A stretch of 64,000 nt of DNA from DATEDA01 sp963789885. GTDB taxonomy: Bacteria > Pseudomonadota > Gammaproteobacteria > Burkholderiales > SG8-39. Below are positions 41,031-49,933 of the stretch, piece by piece. The notes beneath the pieces were generated by a model. It was not told the origin of the DNA, ran no database searches, and was given only the letters and a program-made list of their open reading frames with translations. Numbering within the stretch: the first letter of the stretch is position 1; each line of letters begins with the position of its first letter. The translations under genes were made by a program, and so were the position numbers. The stretch spans positions 62,001 to 126,000 of the forward strand of contig CAWBNB010000047.1 of the NCBI GenBank assembly GCA_963789885.1. Direction: 5' to 3'.

Positions 41031-42461
41031 ATGCGCAGCAACTACATCGCCGGCGAGTGGGTCGCAGGCGCCGAGGCGACGCCGAACGTCAATCCGTCGG
41101 ATCTCGCCGACGTGATCGACGAGTACGCGGTCGGCGATGCGGCGGCGGTCGATCGCGCGATCCTGGCGGCGCGCACGGCCTTCCCGAAGTGGTCTCTCGC
41201 CACCCCGCAGCAGCGCTTCGATGCGCTCGACGCAGTAGGCAGCGAGATCCTCGCTCGCAGGGCCGAGCTGGGCGAGCTTCTCAGTCGCGAGGAAGGCAAG
41301 ACCCTGCCCGAGGGCATCGGTGAAGTCGTGCGCGCCGGCTCGATCTTCAAGTTCTTCGCCGGCGAGGCGCTGCGCACCGGCGGTGATGTCGTCCCGTCCG
41401 TGCGACCCGGCCTCGGTGTCGAGATCACCCGCGAGCCGTTGGGAGTCGTCGGGTTGATCGCACCGTGGAACTTCCCGGTCGCGATTCCGGCCTGGAAGAT
41501 CGCCCCGGCGCTCGCCTACGGAAACTGCGTCGTGTTCAAGCCGGCCGAGCTCGTGCCCGGATCGGCGTGGGCGCTCGCGGAGATCCTCAGCCGCTCGGGG
41601 CTCCCCGCGGGTGTCTTCAACCTGGTGATGGGCCGCGGTTCGGTGATCGGTCAGGCGATCATCGATCATCCGGCGGTGGATGCGATCAGCTTCACCGGCT
41701 CGGTCGGAACCGGGCGGCGGGTCGCGGAAGCGGCGCTCAAGCGCATGGCGAAGATGCAGCTCGAGATGGGCGGCAAGAACCCGCTCGTCGTGCTCGACGA
41801 CGCCGATCTCGAGCAGGCGGTCGAAGTCGCCGTACAGGGTTCGTACTACTCGACCGGGCAACGCTGCACCGCCTCGAGCCGGATCGTGGTCACCGCCGGT
41901 ATCCACGACGCGTTCGTGAAGCGCCTGACCGAGCGCACGAAAGCGCTGGTGGTGGGCGATGCGCGCGACCCGAAGACCGAGATCGGCCCGGTGGTCGACG
42001 CACGGCAGCTCGAGCAGGACGAGCGCTACATCGCCCTCGGCAAGGACGAGGGGGCGAGGCTCGTCGCCGGGGGGCAGCGCTTGAAGCGGGCGAAAGAGGG
42101 TTTCTATCTGGCGCCGGCACTCTTCACCGACTGCTCGAATGCGATGCGCATCTGCCGCGAGGAGATCTTCGGCCCGGTGGCGGCGGTGGTGCGGGCGAAG
42201 GACTACGACGAAGCGCTCGCGGTCGCCAACGACACGCCGTTCGGGTTGACCGCCGGGATCTGCACCACCTCGCTCAAGCACGCGACGCACTTCAAGCGCC
42301 ACGCCCAGGCAGGGATGGTGATGGTGAACGTCCCGACCGCGGGGGTGGACTACCACGTCGCCTTCGGCGGGCGCAAGGGCTCGAGCTACGGGTCGCGCGA
42401 GCAGGGCCGCTACGCGGCCGAGTTCTACACCACCGTCAAGACTGCCTACACGCTGGCCTGA
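41031..42461 (+). CDS. Aldehyde dehydrogenase, probable 2-oxoglutarate semialdehyde dehydrogenase
   Basis: This 476-residue NAD(P)+-dependent enzyme has catalytic C279 in STGQRCTASSR and general base E245 in QLEMGGKNPLVVLDD. The cofactor-binding segments are IAPWNFPVAIPAWKIAPAL and FTGSVGTGRRV. The C-terminal FGGRKGSSYGSREQG matches 2,5-dioxopentanoate (alpha-ketoglutarate semialdehyde) dehydrogenases of pentose and hexarate pathways. Together with the dehydratases in this operon, it would complete conversion of a pentonate to 2-oxoglutarate. Substrate is inferred from context and one motif. Confidence 0.85.
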   Translation: MRSNYIAGEWVAGAEATPNVNPSDLADVIDEYAVGDAAAVDRAILAARTAFPKWSLATPQQRFDALDAVGSEILARRAELGELLSREEGKTLPEGIGEVVRAGSIFKFFAGEALRTGGDVVPSVRPGLGVEITREPLGVVGLIAPWNFPVAIPAWKIAPALAYGNCVVFKPAELVPGSAWALAEILSRSGLPAGVFNLVMGRGSVIGQAIIDHPAVDAISFTGSVGTGRRVAEAALKRMAKMQLEMGGKNPLVVLDDADLEQAVEVAVQGSYYSTGQRCTASSRIVVTAGIHDAFVKRLTERTKALVVGDARDPKTEIGPVVDARQLEQDERYIALGKDEGARLVAGGQRLKRAKEGFYLAPALFTDCSNAMRICREEIFGPVAAVVRAKDYDEALAVANDTPFGLTAGICTTSLKHATHFKRHAQAGMVMVNVPTAGVDYHVAFGGRKGSSYGSREQGRYAAEFYTTVKTAYTLA

Positions 42462-42477
42462 CCAGAGGAGAACGTCC

Positions 42478-43461
42478 GTGATGCTCAAGTCCATCGCCGT
42501 CGCCGGCCTCGGCGCAATGATCTTCACCGCCAGCGGCGGCGCGCTCGCGCAAGGCGCGGCGGCGTCGTTCCCGAGCAAGTCGATCACGATCGTCATCCCC
42601 GCCACGCCGGGTGGAGCGATCGACCTCACCGCGCGCGTGATCGGTCCGAAGCTCACCGACGCGTGGGGCAAGCCGGTCGTCGTCGAGAACAAGGCCGGCG
42701 CGACCGGGATCATCGGTACCGAATTCATCGCCAAAGCCACACCCGACGGGCAGACGCTCGTGCTGGTGGCGAGCAGCCACGCGATCAACCCGAGCATGTT
42801 CAAGAAGCTGCCCTACGACACGGTCAAGAGCTTCGAACCGGTCGTGCTGACGCACGTGCTGCCGCTGATGCTGGTGGTGCATCCGTCGCTGCCGGTGAAG
42901 AACGTGCAGGAGCTCATCGCCTACGCCAAGGCGAATCCCGGGAAGCTCAGCTTCGCCTCGAGCGGCCCGGGCGGCGCGCCGCACATGTCGGGCGAGCTGT
43001 TCAAGAGCACGGCGGGGCTCGACATGGTCCACGTGCCGTACAAGGGCAGCACCGCCGCCCACGCCGACCTGCTGGCTGGCCGCACTTCGATGATGTTCGA
43101 TACGGTTTCCGCCATCAGTCCGCACGTGAAGAGCGGCGCGCTGCGCGCGCTCGCGGTCACGACCGCCAAGCGCTCCGCGGCGGCGCCGGACGTGCCGACC
43201 ATGGCCGAGGCCGGGATGAAGGGTTACGAGACGAGCACGTGGGGCGGCATCCTCGCGCCGGCCGGGACGCCGAAGGACGTGGTCGCCAAGCTGAATGCCG
43301 AGATCAACAAGGCGCTCGCCGCGCAGGACGTTCGCCAGCGGATGCTCGACTCCGGAATCGAACCGGCGGGCGGCACGCCGCAGCAGTTCACTGCGTTCAT
43401 CCAGTCGGAGATGACGAAGTGGGCGAAGGTCGCGAAGACCGCCGGGATTCAACCGGAATAG
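42478..43461 (+). CDS. Bug-family binding protein 4
   Basis: This 327-residue exported protein has a signal peptide (MLKSIAVAGLGAMIFTASGG, then ALAQ). Bug motifs are FPSKSITIVIPATPGGAIDL, VVVENKAGATG, TPDGQTLVLVASSHAINPSM and HVPYKGSTAAHADLLAGRTS. It departs from the other three in the PGG loop (ATPGGAIDL instead of PGGxTD), so its ligand-carboxylate contacts may differ. Either GTG 42478 or ATG 42481 can start it. It sits between the aldehyde dehydrogenase and DapA-family genes. Confidence 0.9.
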   Translation: MMLKSIAVAGLGAMIFTASGGALAQGAAASFPSKSITIVIPATPGGAIDLTARVIGPKLTDAWGKPVVVENKAGATGIIGTEFIAKATPDGQTLVLVASSHAINPSMFKKLPYDTVKSFEPVVLTHVLPLMLVVHPSLPVKNVQELIAYAKANPGKLSFASSGPGGAPHMSGELFKSTAGLDMVHVPYKGSTAAHADLLAGRTSMMFDTVSAISPHVKSGALRALAVTTAKRSAAAPDVPTMAEAGMKGYETSTWGGILAPAGTPKDVVAKLNAEINKALAAQDVRQRMLDSGIEPAGGTPQQFTAFIQSEMTKWAKVAKTAGIQPE

Positions 43462-43474
43462 CCAGGAGAAGCCC

Positions 43475-44386
43475 ATGACGACCATCGACGCAAGACTGAG
43501 AACGGCGCTTGCAGGAATCTCCGGGATCCTCGTCACCCCGTTCGACGCCGCGGACCGCCTGGCTCCGGCGCGCCTCAAGCCGATCGTGGACCGCGCGGTC
43601 GCCGCGGGCGTGCACGCCCTGGTCGCGAACGGCAACACCGGCGAGTTCTACGGCCTGACGACGAAAGAGGCCGAGACGATGGTTCACGCCGTGGCGGAGC
43701 AGACCGCGCGACGATGCGTGTTGATCGGTGGGGTCGGCAGGAGCATCCACGACGCGTGCACCCTGGCCAAGGCGTCGCACGCCGCCGGCGTCGACGCGCT
43801 CATGGTGCATCAGCCGCCGGATCCCTTCGTCTCGCCGCGCGGCGTGGTGAGCTACATCCAGCGGATCGCCGACGCAGCCGAAGGGTTGCCGATCATGCTT
43901 TACCTGCGCAACGACGGCATCGGCCTGGACGCGATCGAGAAGCTCTGCACCGTTCCCGGCGTGGCGGGCGTCAAGTGGGCGTGTCCGACGCCGTTGCGGC
44001 TCGCCGAGGCGATCCGGCGCTGCAGCCCGGAGATCGTCTGGGTCGACGGCCTCGCCGAGCCGTGGGCGCCGCCGTTCTTCGCGGTCGGGGCCCGCGGATT
44101 CACGTCCGGTCTGATCAACGTGTGGCCCGAGCACTCGGTCGCGATCCATTCGGCCCTGGAAGCGGGCGACTTCAGCCGCGCGCGGCGCCTGATCGACGTG
44201 ATGGCGCCGTTCGAAGACCTGCGGGCCGAGGAACAGAACGGCACCAACGTGACCGTCGTGAAGGCGGCCTTGCAACTGATGGGTGAAGACTGCGGCGCAA
44301 CGCGCCCCCCATCCGCGTGGCCGCTGACGGAAGCGCAGGTGAAGAAGCTGCAGACGCAGATCGCCGGTTGGGGGCTGAAGGGTTAG
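43475..44386 (+). CDS. DapA-family dehydratase/aldolase (2-keto-3-deoxy sugar acid)
   Basis: This 303-residue TIM-barrel enzyme is of the dihydrodipicolinate synthase/N-acetylneuraminate lyase family. The Schiff-base lysine is K167 in GVAGVKWACPTP, and Y143 is in PIMLYLRNDG. NGNTGEFYGLTTKE replaces the GTTGE-x-T loop of DapA, as in sugar-acid members such as L-2-keto-3-deoxyarabinonate dehydratase. In this operon the likely reaction is dehydration of a 2-keto-3-deoxypentonate to 2-oxoglutarate semialdehyde. Aldol cleavage to pyruvate and an aldehyde is the alternative. It is the last gene of the operon. Confidence 0.85.
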   Translation: MTTIDARLRTALAGISGILVTPFDAADRLAPARLKPIVDRAVAAGVHALVANGNTGEFYGLTTKEAETMVHAVAEQTARRCVLIGGVGRSIHDACTLAKASHAAGVDALMVHQPPDPFVSPRGVVSYIQRIADAAEGLPIMLYLRNDGIGLDAIEKLCTVPGVAGVKWACPTPLRLAEAIRRCSPEIVWVDGLAEPWAPPFFAVGARGFTSGLINVWPEHSVAIHSALEAGDFSRARRLIDVMAPFEDLRAEEQNGTNVTVVKAALQLMGEDCGATRPPSAWPLTEAQVKKLQTQIAGWGLKG

Positions 44387-44466
44387 CCGGCGGCGCCCCG
44401 CGCCTGGGCGCCGGGCTTCGCGCAGCGGGGCGCGGCCCCCGCGCTGGGTTACACTCCCCGGCCGCA

Positions 44467-45237
44467 ATGACCACTAGCCCCTACAACCTGCTCGTCGACG
44501 TCGGCAACACGTTCGTGAAGTGGGGCCGCTACCGCGCGGCCGGGGAGGGTGCCGCGGCGGACAACTGCCTCGAGTCCGGCCACGCGCTCCTCGCCGAGAT
44601 CCCCGAGCTCGCCGGGGTCTGGCGGAAGCTGCGCACCCCGCACCGCATCGTCATCTCCAACGTCGCCGGCACCCGCGCACGCTCGACCATGATCCGCGTA
44701 CTCGAGGTGTGGCCCGACGCGCCGGCGCCGCTCTGGCTGCACGCGCAGCCCGAGCAGTGCGGCGTGAAGAACGGCTACCGCAACCCCGAGCAGCTCGGTT
44801 CCGACCGCTGGGCTGCAATGATCGGTGCGCGCGCGCTCGCCGGCGGCAAGCCGACCCTCGTGGTCGTGTGCGGGACCGCCGCGACGATCGACTTCATCGA
44901 CGCCGGCGGCGAGTTCACCGGCGGCGTCATCCTCCCCGGCGTCGGCCTGATGATCCGCTCGCTGCACGAGGGCACCTCGGCGCTCCCCGACGCCGACGGG
45001 CAATTCACCGATCATCCGCAACAGACGGTGGACGCGATCGTGACCGGTTGCCAGCACGCGCTCGCCGGCGCGGTCGAGCGGCTGTATCACATGCATGCCG
45101 CAGCGCAACCGGCCCTCACCTGCCTGCTGTCGGGCGGCGGGGCGAAGGCGCTGGCGCCGCGCCTCGGCATACCGTTCCGCCTCCACGAGAACCTCGTCCT
45201 CGAGGGCTTGCACCGCATCGCGCGGACGCTCGACTAG
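44467..45237 (+). CDS. coaX: Type III pantothenate kinase
   Basis: This 256-residue enzyme phosphorylates pantothenate in the first step of CoA synthesis. ASKHA-fold motifs are LLVDVGNTFVKWG (phosphate 1), GSDRWAAMIGARALAG, and LVVVCGTAATIDFIDAGG followed by GGVILPGVGLMIRSL. Type III kinases resist CoA feedback and often need K+ or NH4+. A TACACT box (44450-44455) 11 bases before the ATG implies a very short leader. It is followed by birA, an association common in betaproteobacteria. Confidence 0.92.
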   Translation: MTTSPYNLLVDVGNTFVKWGRYRAAGEGAAADNCLESGHALLAEIPELAGVWRKLRTPHRIVISNVAGTRARSTMIRVLEVWPDAPAPLWLHAQPEQCGVKNGYRNPEQLGSDRWAAMIGARALAGGKPTLVVVCGTAATIDFIDAGGEFTGGVILPGVGLMIRSLHEGTSALPDADGQFTDHPQQTVDAIVTGCQHALAGAVERLYHMHAAAQPALTCLLSGGGAKALAPRLGIPFRLHENLVLEGLHRIARTLD

Positions 45238-45286
45238 CGCACGCGGCGGGCCCTGCCCGCTGTGCTAGCATCGCCCGTCGTTCCCC

Positions 45287-46270
45287 TTGTCACTTCCGAA
45301 CCCGGTGCGCAGCTCGAGCTTCGCCGTTCTCAAGGCGCTTGCCGACGGCCGGCTCCGCTCGGGACCCGCGCTCGCGGCCGCGCTCGGTCTCGCGCGCGCG
45401 GACGTGTCGCAGGCGGTGCGCGAGCTGCGGGCGAACGGGCTCGCCGTCCGCGCCGTCCGGGCACAGGGCTATCGTCTCGCCGAACCGTTCGATGCGCTCG
45501 ATGCCGCGGCGATCGCGAACGCGCTCGGACCGCACCCGACGATCCGGCTGGAAGTGCTCGATGAATGCCCGTCGACCAACGCGTGGCTCGCGGCACGCGC
45601 GGCGGCCGGCGCGCCCTCCGGGACGGCGATCGTGTGCGAGCTTCAAAGCGCCGGACGCGGACGCCGGGGCGCGAGCTGGCACTCGGGCCTCGGCGACAGC
45701 GTGACCCTGTCCATACTGTGGCGTTTCGAGCGCGGGACGGCGGGCCTGAGCGGACTGCCGCTCGCGATCGGCGTCGCCTGTGCGCGCGCGCTCGAATCCC
45801 TCGGCGCCGGCGGCGTCGGCCTGAAGTGGCCGAACGACATCGTGCGCGGGGACGGCAAGCTCGGCGGCATCCTGGTCGAGGTCTCCGCCGACGGGAGTCG
45901 GGCCGCCGCGGCCGTCATCGGCGTGGGGATCAACGTGCGGGCGCCCGCCGCGGCGAAGCGCGCGGTCGAGCGGCCGGTCGCCGACCTCGGCGGCGCGATC
46001 GCCTCGCGCAACGCGCTCGCCGCGCGGCTCGCCGTCGAGATCGCCACGGCGGCCGCGGTGTTCGAACGCGAAGGATTCGGGGCGTTCCGCGACGATTGGC
46101 TGCGCCGCCACGCCTGGCACGGCCGGCAGGTGCGGGTGCACGCACCGTCGCACCGGACGGTCGACGGCGTCGCGGCGGGCGTGGCCGACGACGGCGCGCT
46201 GATCGTCGAGACGCCGCGCGGGCCCGAGCGCTTCCACGCCGCGGAAGTGAGTCTCAAGCTCGCGGCATGA
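45287..46270 (+). CDS. birA: BirA bifunctional biotin ligase/repressor
   Basis: This 327-residue protein has an N-terminal winged-helix domain (FAVLKALADGRLRSGPALAA to LRANGLAVRAVRAQGYRLAE) and a biotin-protein ligase domain. The ligase domain has ECPSTNAWLAARA, ELQSAGRGRRGASWHS (biotinyl-AMP loop) and GVGLKWPNDIVRGDGKLGGI. A C-terminal SH3-like domain follows. It attaches biotin to carboxylases and may repress biotin genes. The TTG at 45287 is the furthest upstream start; GTG 45305 also works and neither has a good ribosome site. Its stop overlaps the ATG of the SPOR gene. Confidence 0.9.
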   Translation: MSLPNPVRSSSFAVLKALADGRLRSGPALAAALGLARADVSQAVRELRANGLAVRAVRAQGYRLAEPFDALDAAAIANALGPHPTIRLEVLDECPSTNAWLAARAAAGAPSGTAIVCELQSAGRGRRGASWHSGLGDSVTLSILWRFERGTAGLSGLPLAIGVACARALESLGAGGVGLKWPNDIVRGDGKLGGILVEVSADGSRAAAAVIGVGINVRAPAAAKRAVERPVADLGGAIASRNALAARLAVEIATAAAVFEREGFGAFRDDWLRRHAWHGRQVRVHAPSHRTVDGVAAGVADDGALIVETPRGPERFHAAEVSLKLAA

Positions 46271-46902
46271 GGATCGCGTTCTTCGTGCTCCTCTTTGCGA
46301 ACGCGGCATTCTTCGCGTACCGGTTCTACGTGACGCAGTACGCGACGCCGGCAGGCGACCCGCTCGGCCAGCAGATCCAGCCCGAGCGGATCCGGATCGT
46401 CCAGCCCGAGGAGCTCGCAAAGCTCGCTTCGCGCCGGAGCGTGGCCTGCGTCGAGCTCGGGCCGGTCGCGGTCGCGGACGCGGCGCGCGCCGAGGAAGCG
46501 GCCGGGGGCCTGGCGGGCGGGCTCAAGGTCTCGCAGCGCCGCGTCGACGACGCGACCCGCTGGTGGGTGTACATTCCGCCGCTCCCGACGCGCGCGGCGG
46601 CCAACCAGCGCGTCGCCGAGCTGAAGAGGCAGGGCGTCGACGACTCGTCCCTGATCAACGACGATCCGGTCTGGCGCAACGCGATCTCGCTCGGGGTGTT
46701 CAGCTCGGAGGACGCGGCGAGCCGCCGGATCGACGACCTGAAGCGGCGCGGCGTGCGCGGCATGCAGGCGGCGCCACGCGAAGGGCGGGGCGCGCGCGTG
46801 TACGTGCAGCTCCGCGACGCACCCGAGCCGGTGCGCCTGCGGTTCGTCGACCTGAAGGAGGGGTTCCCGGGGGCCGATGTCCGCGAGTGCCCGGGGGGTT
46901 GA
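46267..46902 (+). CDS. SPOR-domain membrane-anchored protein
   Basis: This 211-residue protein has an N-terminal membrane anchor (MRIAFFVLLFANAAFFAYRF) and a C-terminal SPOR-like domain. The latter is recognisable by RWWVYIPPLPTRAAANQRV and ISLGVFSSEDAASRRIDDLK. SPOR domains bind denuded peptidoglycan at the division septum. The gene overlaps birA by four bases, so it is in the coaX-birA transcription unit, where uncharacterised SPOR proteins are often found. A cell-wall role is inferred from the domain alone. Confidence 0.78.
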   Translation: MRIAFFVLLFANAAFFAYRFYVTQYATPAGDPLGQQIQPERIRIVQPEELAKLASRRSVACVELGPVAVADAARAEEAAGGLAGGLKVSQRRVDDATRWWVYIPPLPTRAAANQRVAELKRQGVDDSSLINDDPVWRNAISLGVFSSEDAASRRIDDLKRRGVRGMQAAPREGRGARVYVQLRDAPEPVRLRFVDLKEGFPGADVRECPGG

Positions 46903-46933
46903 ACGCCCAAGAAACGGAACAGAAACGGAGCCC

Positions 46934-47549
46934 ATGTACGTACCACCCCACAACCGCAACGACGACCGGCCGACGCTGGTCGCCTTCATGCGCGCGCATT
47001 CGTTCGCGTCGCTGGTCACGCACGGCGAGCGGGGTCTGCGCGCCACGCACCTGCCGGTCGTCGTGGAAGAGGAAGGCGACCGGGTGCGGCTGCTCGCGCA
47101 CGTCGCGCGCGCGAACCCGCAGTGGCGCGACTTCGCGGACGGCCGCGAGGCGATGACGATCTTCGCCGAGCCGCACGCCTACGTGTCGCCGCGGCACTAC
47201 GAGCGCGCGGAGTCGGTGCCGACCTGGAACTACGCCGCGGTCCATGCCTACGGCGTGCCGCGGATCGTCGAGGATCGCGACGAGAAGCACGCGCAGCAGT
47301 CGAAGCTGATCGCCATGCACGACGCCGAGTACGGCGCGCGTTTCCCGGACCTCCCGCGCGAGTACGTGGACCGGATGCTCGGCGCGATCGTCGCGTTCGC
47401 GCGTCGACGTCACCCGGCTCGACGCGCGCTTCAAGCTGTCGCAGGAGAAGCTCCCGGTCGAGCGCGAGCGGATCATCGCCGAGCTCGACGGTTCCGGCGA
47501 CAGCTGGGCGGTCGAGACCGCCGAGCTGATGCGCAAGTACCACCGGTGA
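46934..47549 (+). CDS. paiB: PaiB-type FMN-binding protein, frameshifted
   Basis: The frame opens MYVPPHNRNDDRPTLVAFMR, a typical PaiB/flavin-reductase-like start. It continues with NPQWRDFADGREAMTIFAEP, HAYVSPRHYERAESVPTWNY and AVHAYGVPRIVEDRDEK. After RMLGAIVAF the frame is lost at about 47397-47402 (one extra base). It resumes as VDVTRLDARFKLSQEK and ends MRKYHR with stop 47547-47549, the normal PaiB C-terminus (about 204 residues). PaiB proteins bind FMN and in Bacillus act as negative regulators of protease and sporulation genes. Without correction the frame runs on into the acetyltransferase gene. Confidence 0.82.
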
Positions 47550-48031
47550 CGAGCGAGCTCACAGCGCCCTACGCGATCGTCGACGCGACGAACCCGCCGC
47601 GGCTCGACGACGTCCGGCGGCTCTTCCGCGACTACGCGGAGTGGATCGGGGTCGACCTCGCCTTCCAGGACTTCGAGCAGGAGCTCGCGACCCTGCCGGG
47701 CAAGTACGCGGCGCCCGAGGGGCGCCTGCTGCTCCTCGTTCGCGGCGCAGAGGCGGTGGGCTGCATCGCGCTGCGGCGATTCGACAAGACATCGGGCGAG
47801 GTGAAGCGCCTCTACGTGCGGCCGGCCGAGCGCGGGCGCGGACTCGGCAAGGCGCTCGCGGCGGCGATCGTCGAGGCCGCGCGCACGATCGGCTACCGCC
47901 GCCTCATGCTCGACACCCTCGAGCCGATGGTCGAGGCGCGCGAGCTCTATCGCTCGTTCGGCTTCAGCGAGATCCCCGCGTACTACAGCAACCCGCTGCC
48001 GGGCGCGATCTACATGGAGCTGAAGCTCTGA
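47546..48031 (+). CDS. GNAT family N-acetyltransferase
   Basis: This 161-residue protein has the GNAT acetyl-CoA site VKRLYVRPAERGRGLGKALA (the R-x-x-G-x-G/A loop), preceded by AVGCIALRRFDKTSGEV and followed by ARELYRSFGFSEIPAYYSNP. The opening ATNPPRLDDVRRLFRDYAEW is shared with small-molecule acetyltransferases of unknown substrate. The GTG start overlaps the stop of the corrected PaiB gene, which recalls the Bacillus paiAB pair of an acetyltransferase with PaiB. Confidence 0.85.
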   Translation: MTSELTAPYAIVDATNPPRLDDVRRLFRDYAEWIGVDLAFQDFEQELATLPGKYAAPEGRLLLLVRGAEAVGCIALRRFDKTSGEVKRLYVRPAERGRGLGKALAAAIVEAARTIGYRRLMLDTLEPMVEARELYRSFGFSEIPAYYSNPLPGAIYMELKL

Positions 48032-48093
48032 TTCGTCGCTGACCAGACCGCTGCAAGCCTGGGGGAGCCGGAGAAGCGCTGACGGCGCGCCGC

Positions 48094-48579
48094 TCAGCCG
48101 CCGCGGATCCGCGCGAGGAGCGCGGTCGTCGAGCGCTCGTGCTCGAACGGGATCGAGTAAACGGCGCCGCCCCAGCTCCGCACTTCGGGCGCGCCGACGA
48201 TCGCATCGGGTTTCCAGTCCCCGCCCTTGACGAGCACGCCCGGCCGGCACGCGAGGATCAGCGCGAGCGGCGTGTCCTCGTCGAACGGCGTCACCAGGCT
48301 CACCGACTCGAGCGCCGCGAGCACCGCCATCCGGTCCTCGAGCGCGTTGACCGGCCGGTCGTCGCCCTTGCCGAGGCGCTTCGCCGACGCGTCGGAGTTG
48401 ACGCCGACGACGAGGCTTGCGCCCAGCGCGCGCGCCTGCGCGAGGTAGGTGACATGGCCGCGGTGGAGGACGTCGAAAACGCCATTGGTGAAGACAAGCG
48501 GCCGCGCGAGCTTCTTCAACCGCGCCGCGAGACCGGCCCGCGGGCAGATCTTCAGTTCGAACGCCGGCGCGCGGCTCAC
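48094..48579 (-). CDS. rfaE2: D-glycero-beta-D-manno-heptose 1-phosphate adenylyltransferase (HldE C-terminal type)
   Basis: This 161-residue nucleotidyltransferase has the motif FTNGVFDVLHRGHVTYLAQA with the H-x-G-H signature. LVVGVNSDASAKRLGKGDDR and VLVKGGDWKPDAIVG follow, all diagnostic of the RfaE/HldE adenylyltransferase domain. It makes ADP-heptose for lipopolysaccharide inner core. The kinase half (HldA) is not fused, which is usual in betaproteobacteria. GTG 48579 overlaps the stop of the upstream glutathione transferase gene. The DiaA/GmhA-type isomerase gene nearby is functionally related in name only. Confidence 0.9.
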   Translation of the reverse strand: MSRAPAFELKICPRAGLAARLKKLARPLVFTNGVFDVLHRGHVTYLAQARALGASLVVGVNSDASAKRLGKGDDRPVNALEDRMAVLAALESVSLVTPFDEDTPLALILACRPGVLVKGGDWKPDAIVGAPEVRSWGGAVYSIPFEHERSTTALLARIRGG

Positions 48580-49220
48580 TTCCAGTTTGCCGGCCAGGTC
48601 TTCGCGTAGAAGGGCAGGGCCTCGACGCGCGCCATCCACGCGAGGACCCGCTCCGGAATCCGCTCGCGCAAGGCGAGGTCGGGCTTCCTCTTCTCGCAGC
48701 GGAGCGAGATCGCGACCATCGGGTAGAGCGTGAAATCGGCAGCCGACAGGGGACCGGCGAGATAGTCGCCGTCCCGCGGCCCGGCCCAGCGCTCCAGCTC
48801 GGCGGCGACTTCGTCGCGCGCGGTCGTGATGCGCTCCGGGTCCCACTCCTCGCGCTTCGCGAAGAGCACGCGCTGCAGCAGGCGGTTCATCGGCGGGACG
48901 AAGTAGTTGTCGGCTTCGCAGACGAGCCGCCGTACGAGCGCCCGGTCGCGCGCCGCGCCGGGAAAGAGCGGATTGCCGGAGTCCGGGTACGCGTCCTCGA
49001 GGTACTCGAGGATCGCCGCGGACTCGTACAGGCGCACGTCCCCGTCGACGATCGCCGGCACTTTGCCGCGCGGGTTGACCGCCACGAACTCCGGCTTCTT
49101 CAGGTCGCCGTCGGCGAACGACAGGACCTTGCGGTCGTAGGGCGCCGCTTTGTGCTCGAGCGCGAACCACACGCGCCAGGCGTAGGGCGAGCCCGCGCCG
49201 TAGTAGAAGGTGAGTGCCAA
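48576..49220 (-). CDS. Glutathione S-transferase
   Basis: This 214-residue protein has a thioredoxin-fold N-domain with FYYGAGSPYAWRVWFALEH (catalytic Ser/Tyr region), NPRGKVPAIVDGDVRLYESA (cis-Pro and the glutathione-binding ES motif) and ILEYLEDAYP. An all-helical C-domain follows, with DYLAGPLSAADFTLYPMVAI. It conjugates or reduces with glutathione. No pathway partner lies nearby except the divergent glutathione peroxidase, which uses the same thiol. Confidence 0.87.
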   Translation of the reverse strand: MALTFYYGAGSPYAWRVWFALEHKAAPYDRKVLSFADGDLKKPEFVAVNPRGKVPAIVDGDVRLYESAAILEYLEDAYPDSGNPLFPGAARDRALVRRLVCEADNYFVPPMNRLLQRVLFAKREEWDPERITTARDEVAAELERWAGPRDGDYLAGPLSAADFTLYPMVAISLRCEKRKPDLALRERIPERVLAWMARVEALPFYAKTWPANWK

Positions 49221-49333
49221 ACGCCATCCTCCGCCGAAGGGGCGCGGTCAGTTTAGCGTCATTCCGGTGGACGCCGGAACCCTGTTTCGGTCACCATATG
49301 TCCGCACGGCGTGTGAAGCGAAGGATCCTGGAG

Positions 49334-49912
49334 ATGAAGACGAGCAACCTGTTCGGGCGTCTTGCGTTGAGTGTCGTTCTCGGCGGCGCCGTGACCGGCG
49401 CATTCGCCGCCGAGCCCACCGGCGGCGGCGCGGCCTGCCCGCCGCTCCTCGACCGCAAGGTGCTGAATCTGCAGGATGAAGCGGTGCCGCTGTGCCAGTT
49501 CCAGGGCAAGGTGCTCCTGGTCGTGAACACCGCGAGCCGGTGCGGCTATACGCCCCAGTACGAGGGGCTGGAGAAGCTCTACCGGCGCTATCGCGATCGC
49601 GGGCTCGTCGTGCTCGGTTTTCCGGCCAACGACTTCGGCGGACAGGAGCCGGGATCGAACAAGCAGATCGCCGATTTCTGCCAGGTGAATTACGGCGTGA
49701 GCTTCCCGGTGTTCGCGAAGACGGCGGTGGTCGGGGCGAACGCCAACCCGGTGTTCCGCGACCTCGCGGCCAAGACCGGATCGGCCCCGCGCTGGAACTT
49801 CCACAAGTACCTGGTCGATCGCGACGGCGTGCCGGTGGCCTCGTTCGCCACCCAGGTCGAGCCGCTCGACCCGAAGCTCACCCGCGAGATCGAGCGCTTG
49901 CTCGGGCGCTAG
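49334..49912 (+). CDS. Exported glutathione peroxidase-like protein
   Basis: This 192-residue protein has a signal peptide (NLFGRLALSVVLGGAVTGAF, AAE cleavage). The peroxidase domain has peroxidatic Cys C70 in VVNTASRCGYTPQYEGLEKL, LVVLGFPANDFGGQEPGSN with the conserved Gln, and the catalytic Trp in APRWNFHKYLVDRDG. Many bacterial members use thioredoxin rather than glutathione. Export to the periplasm is unusual for BtuE-type enzymes but seen in some proteobacteria. A start at 49214 would hide the signal peptide, so I prefer ATG 49334. Confidence 0.85.
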   Translation: MKTSNLFGRLALSVVLGGAVTGAFAAEPTGGGAACPPLLDRKVLNLQDEAVPLCQFQGKVLLVVNTASRCGYTPQYEGLEKLYRRYRDRGLVVLGFPANDFGGQEPGSNKQIADFCQVNYGVSFPVFAKTAVVGANANPVFRDLAAKTGSAPRWNFHKYLVDRDGVPVASFATQVEPLDPKLTREIERLLGR

Positions 49913-49933
49913 CGCCCGCCGGCGCCCCGGGCA

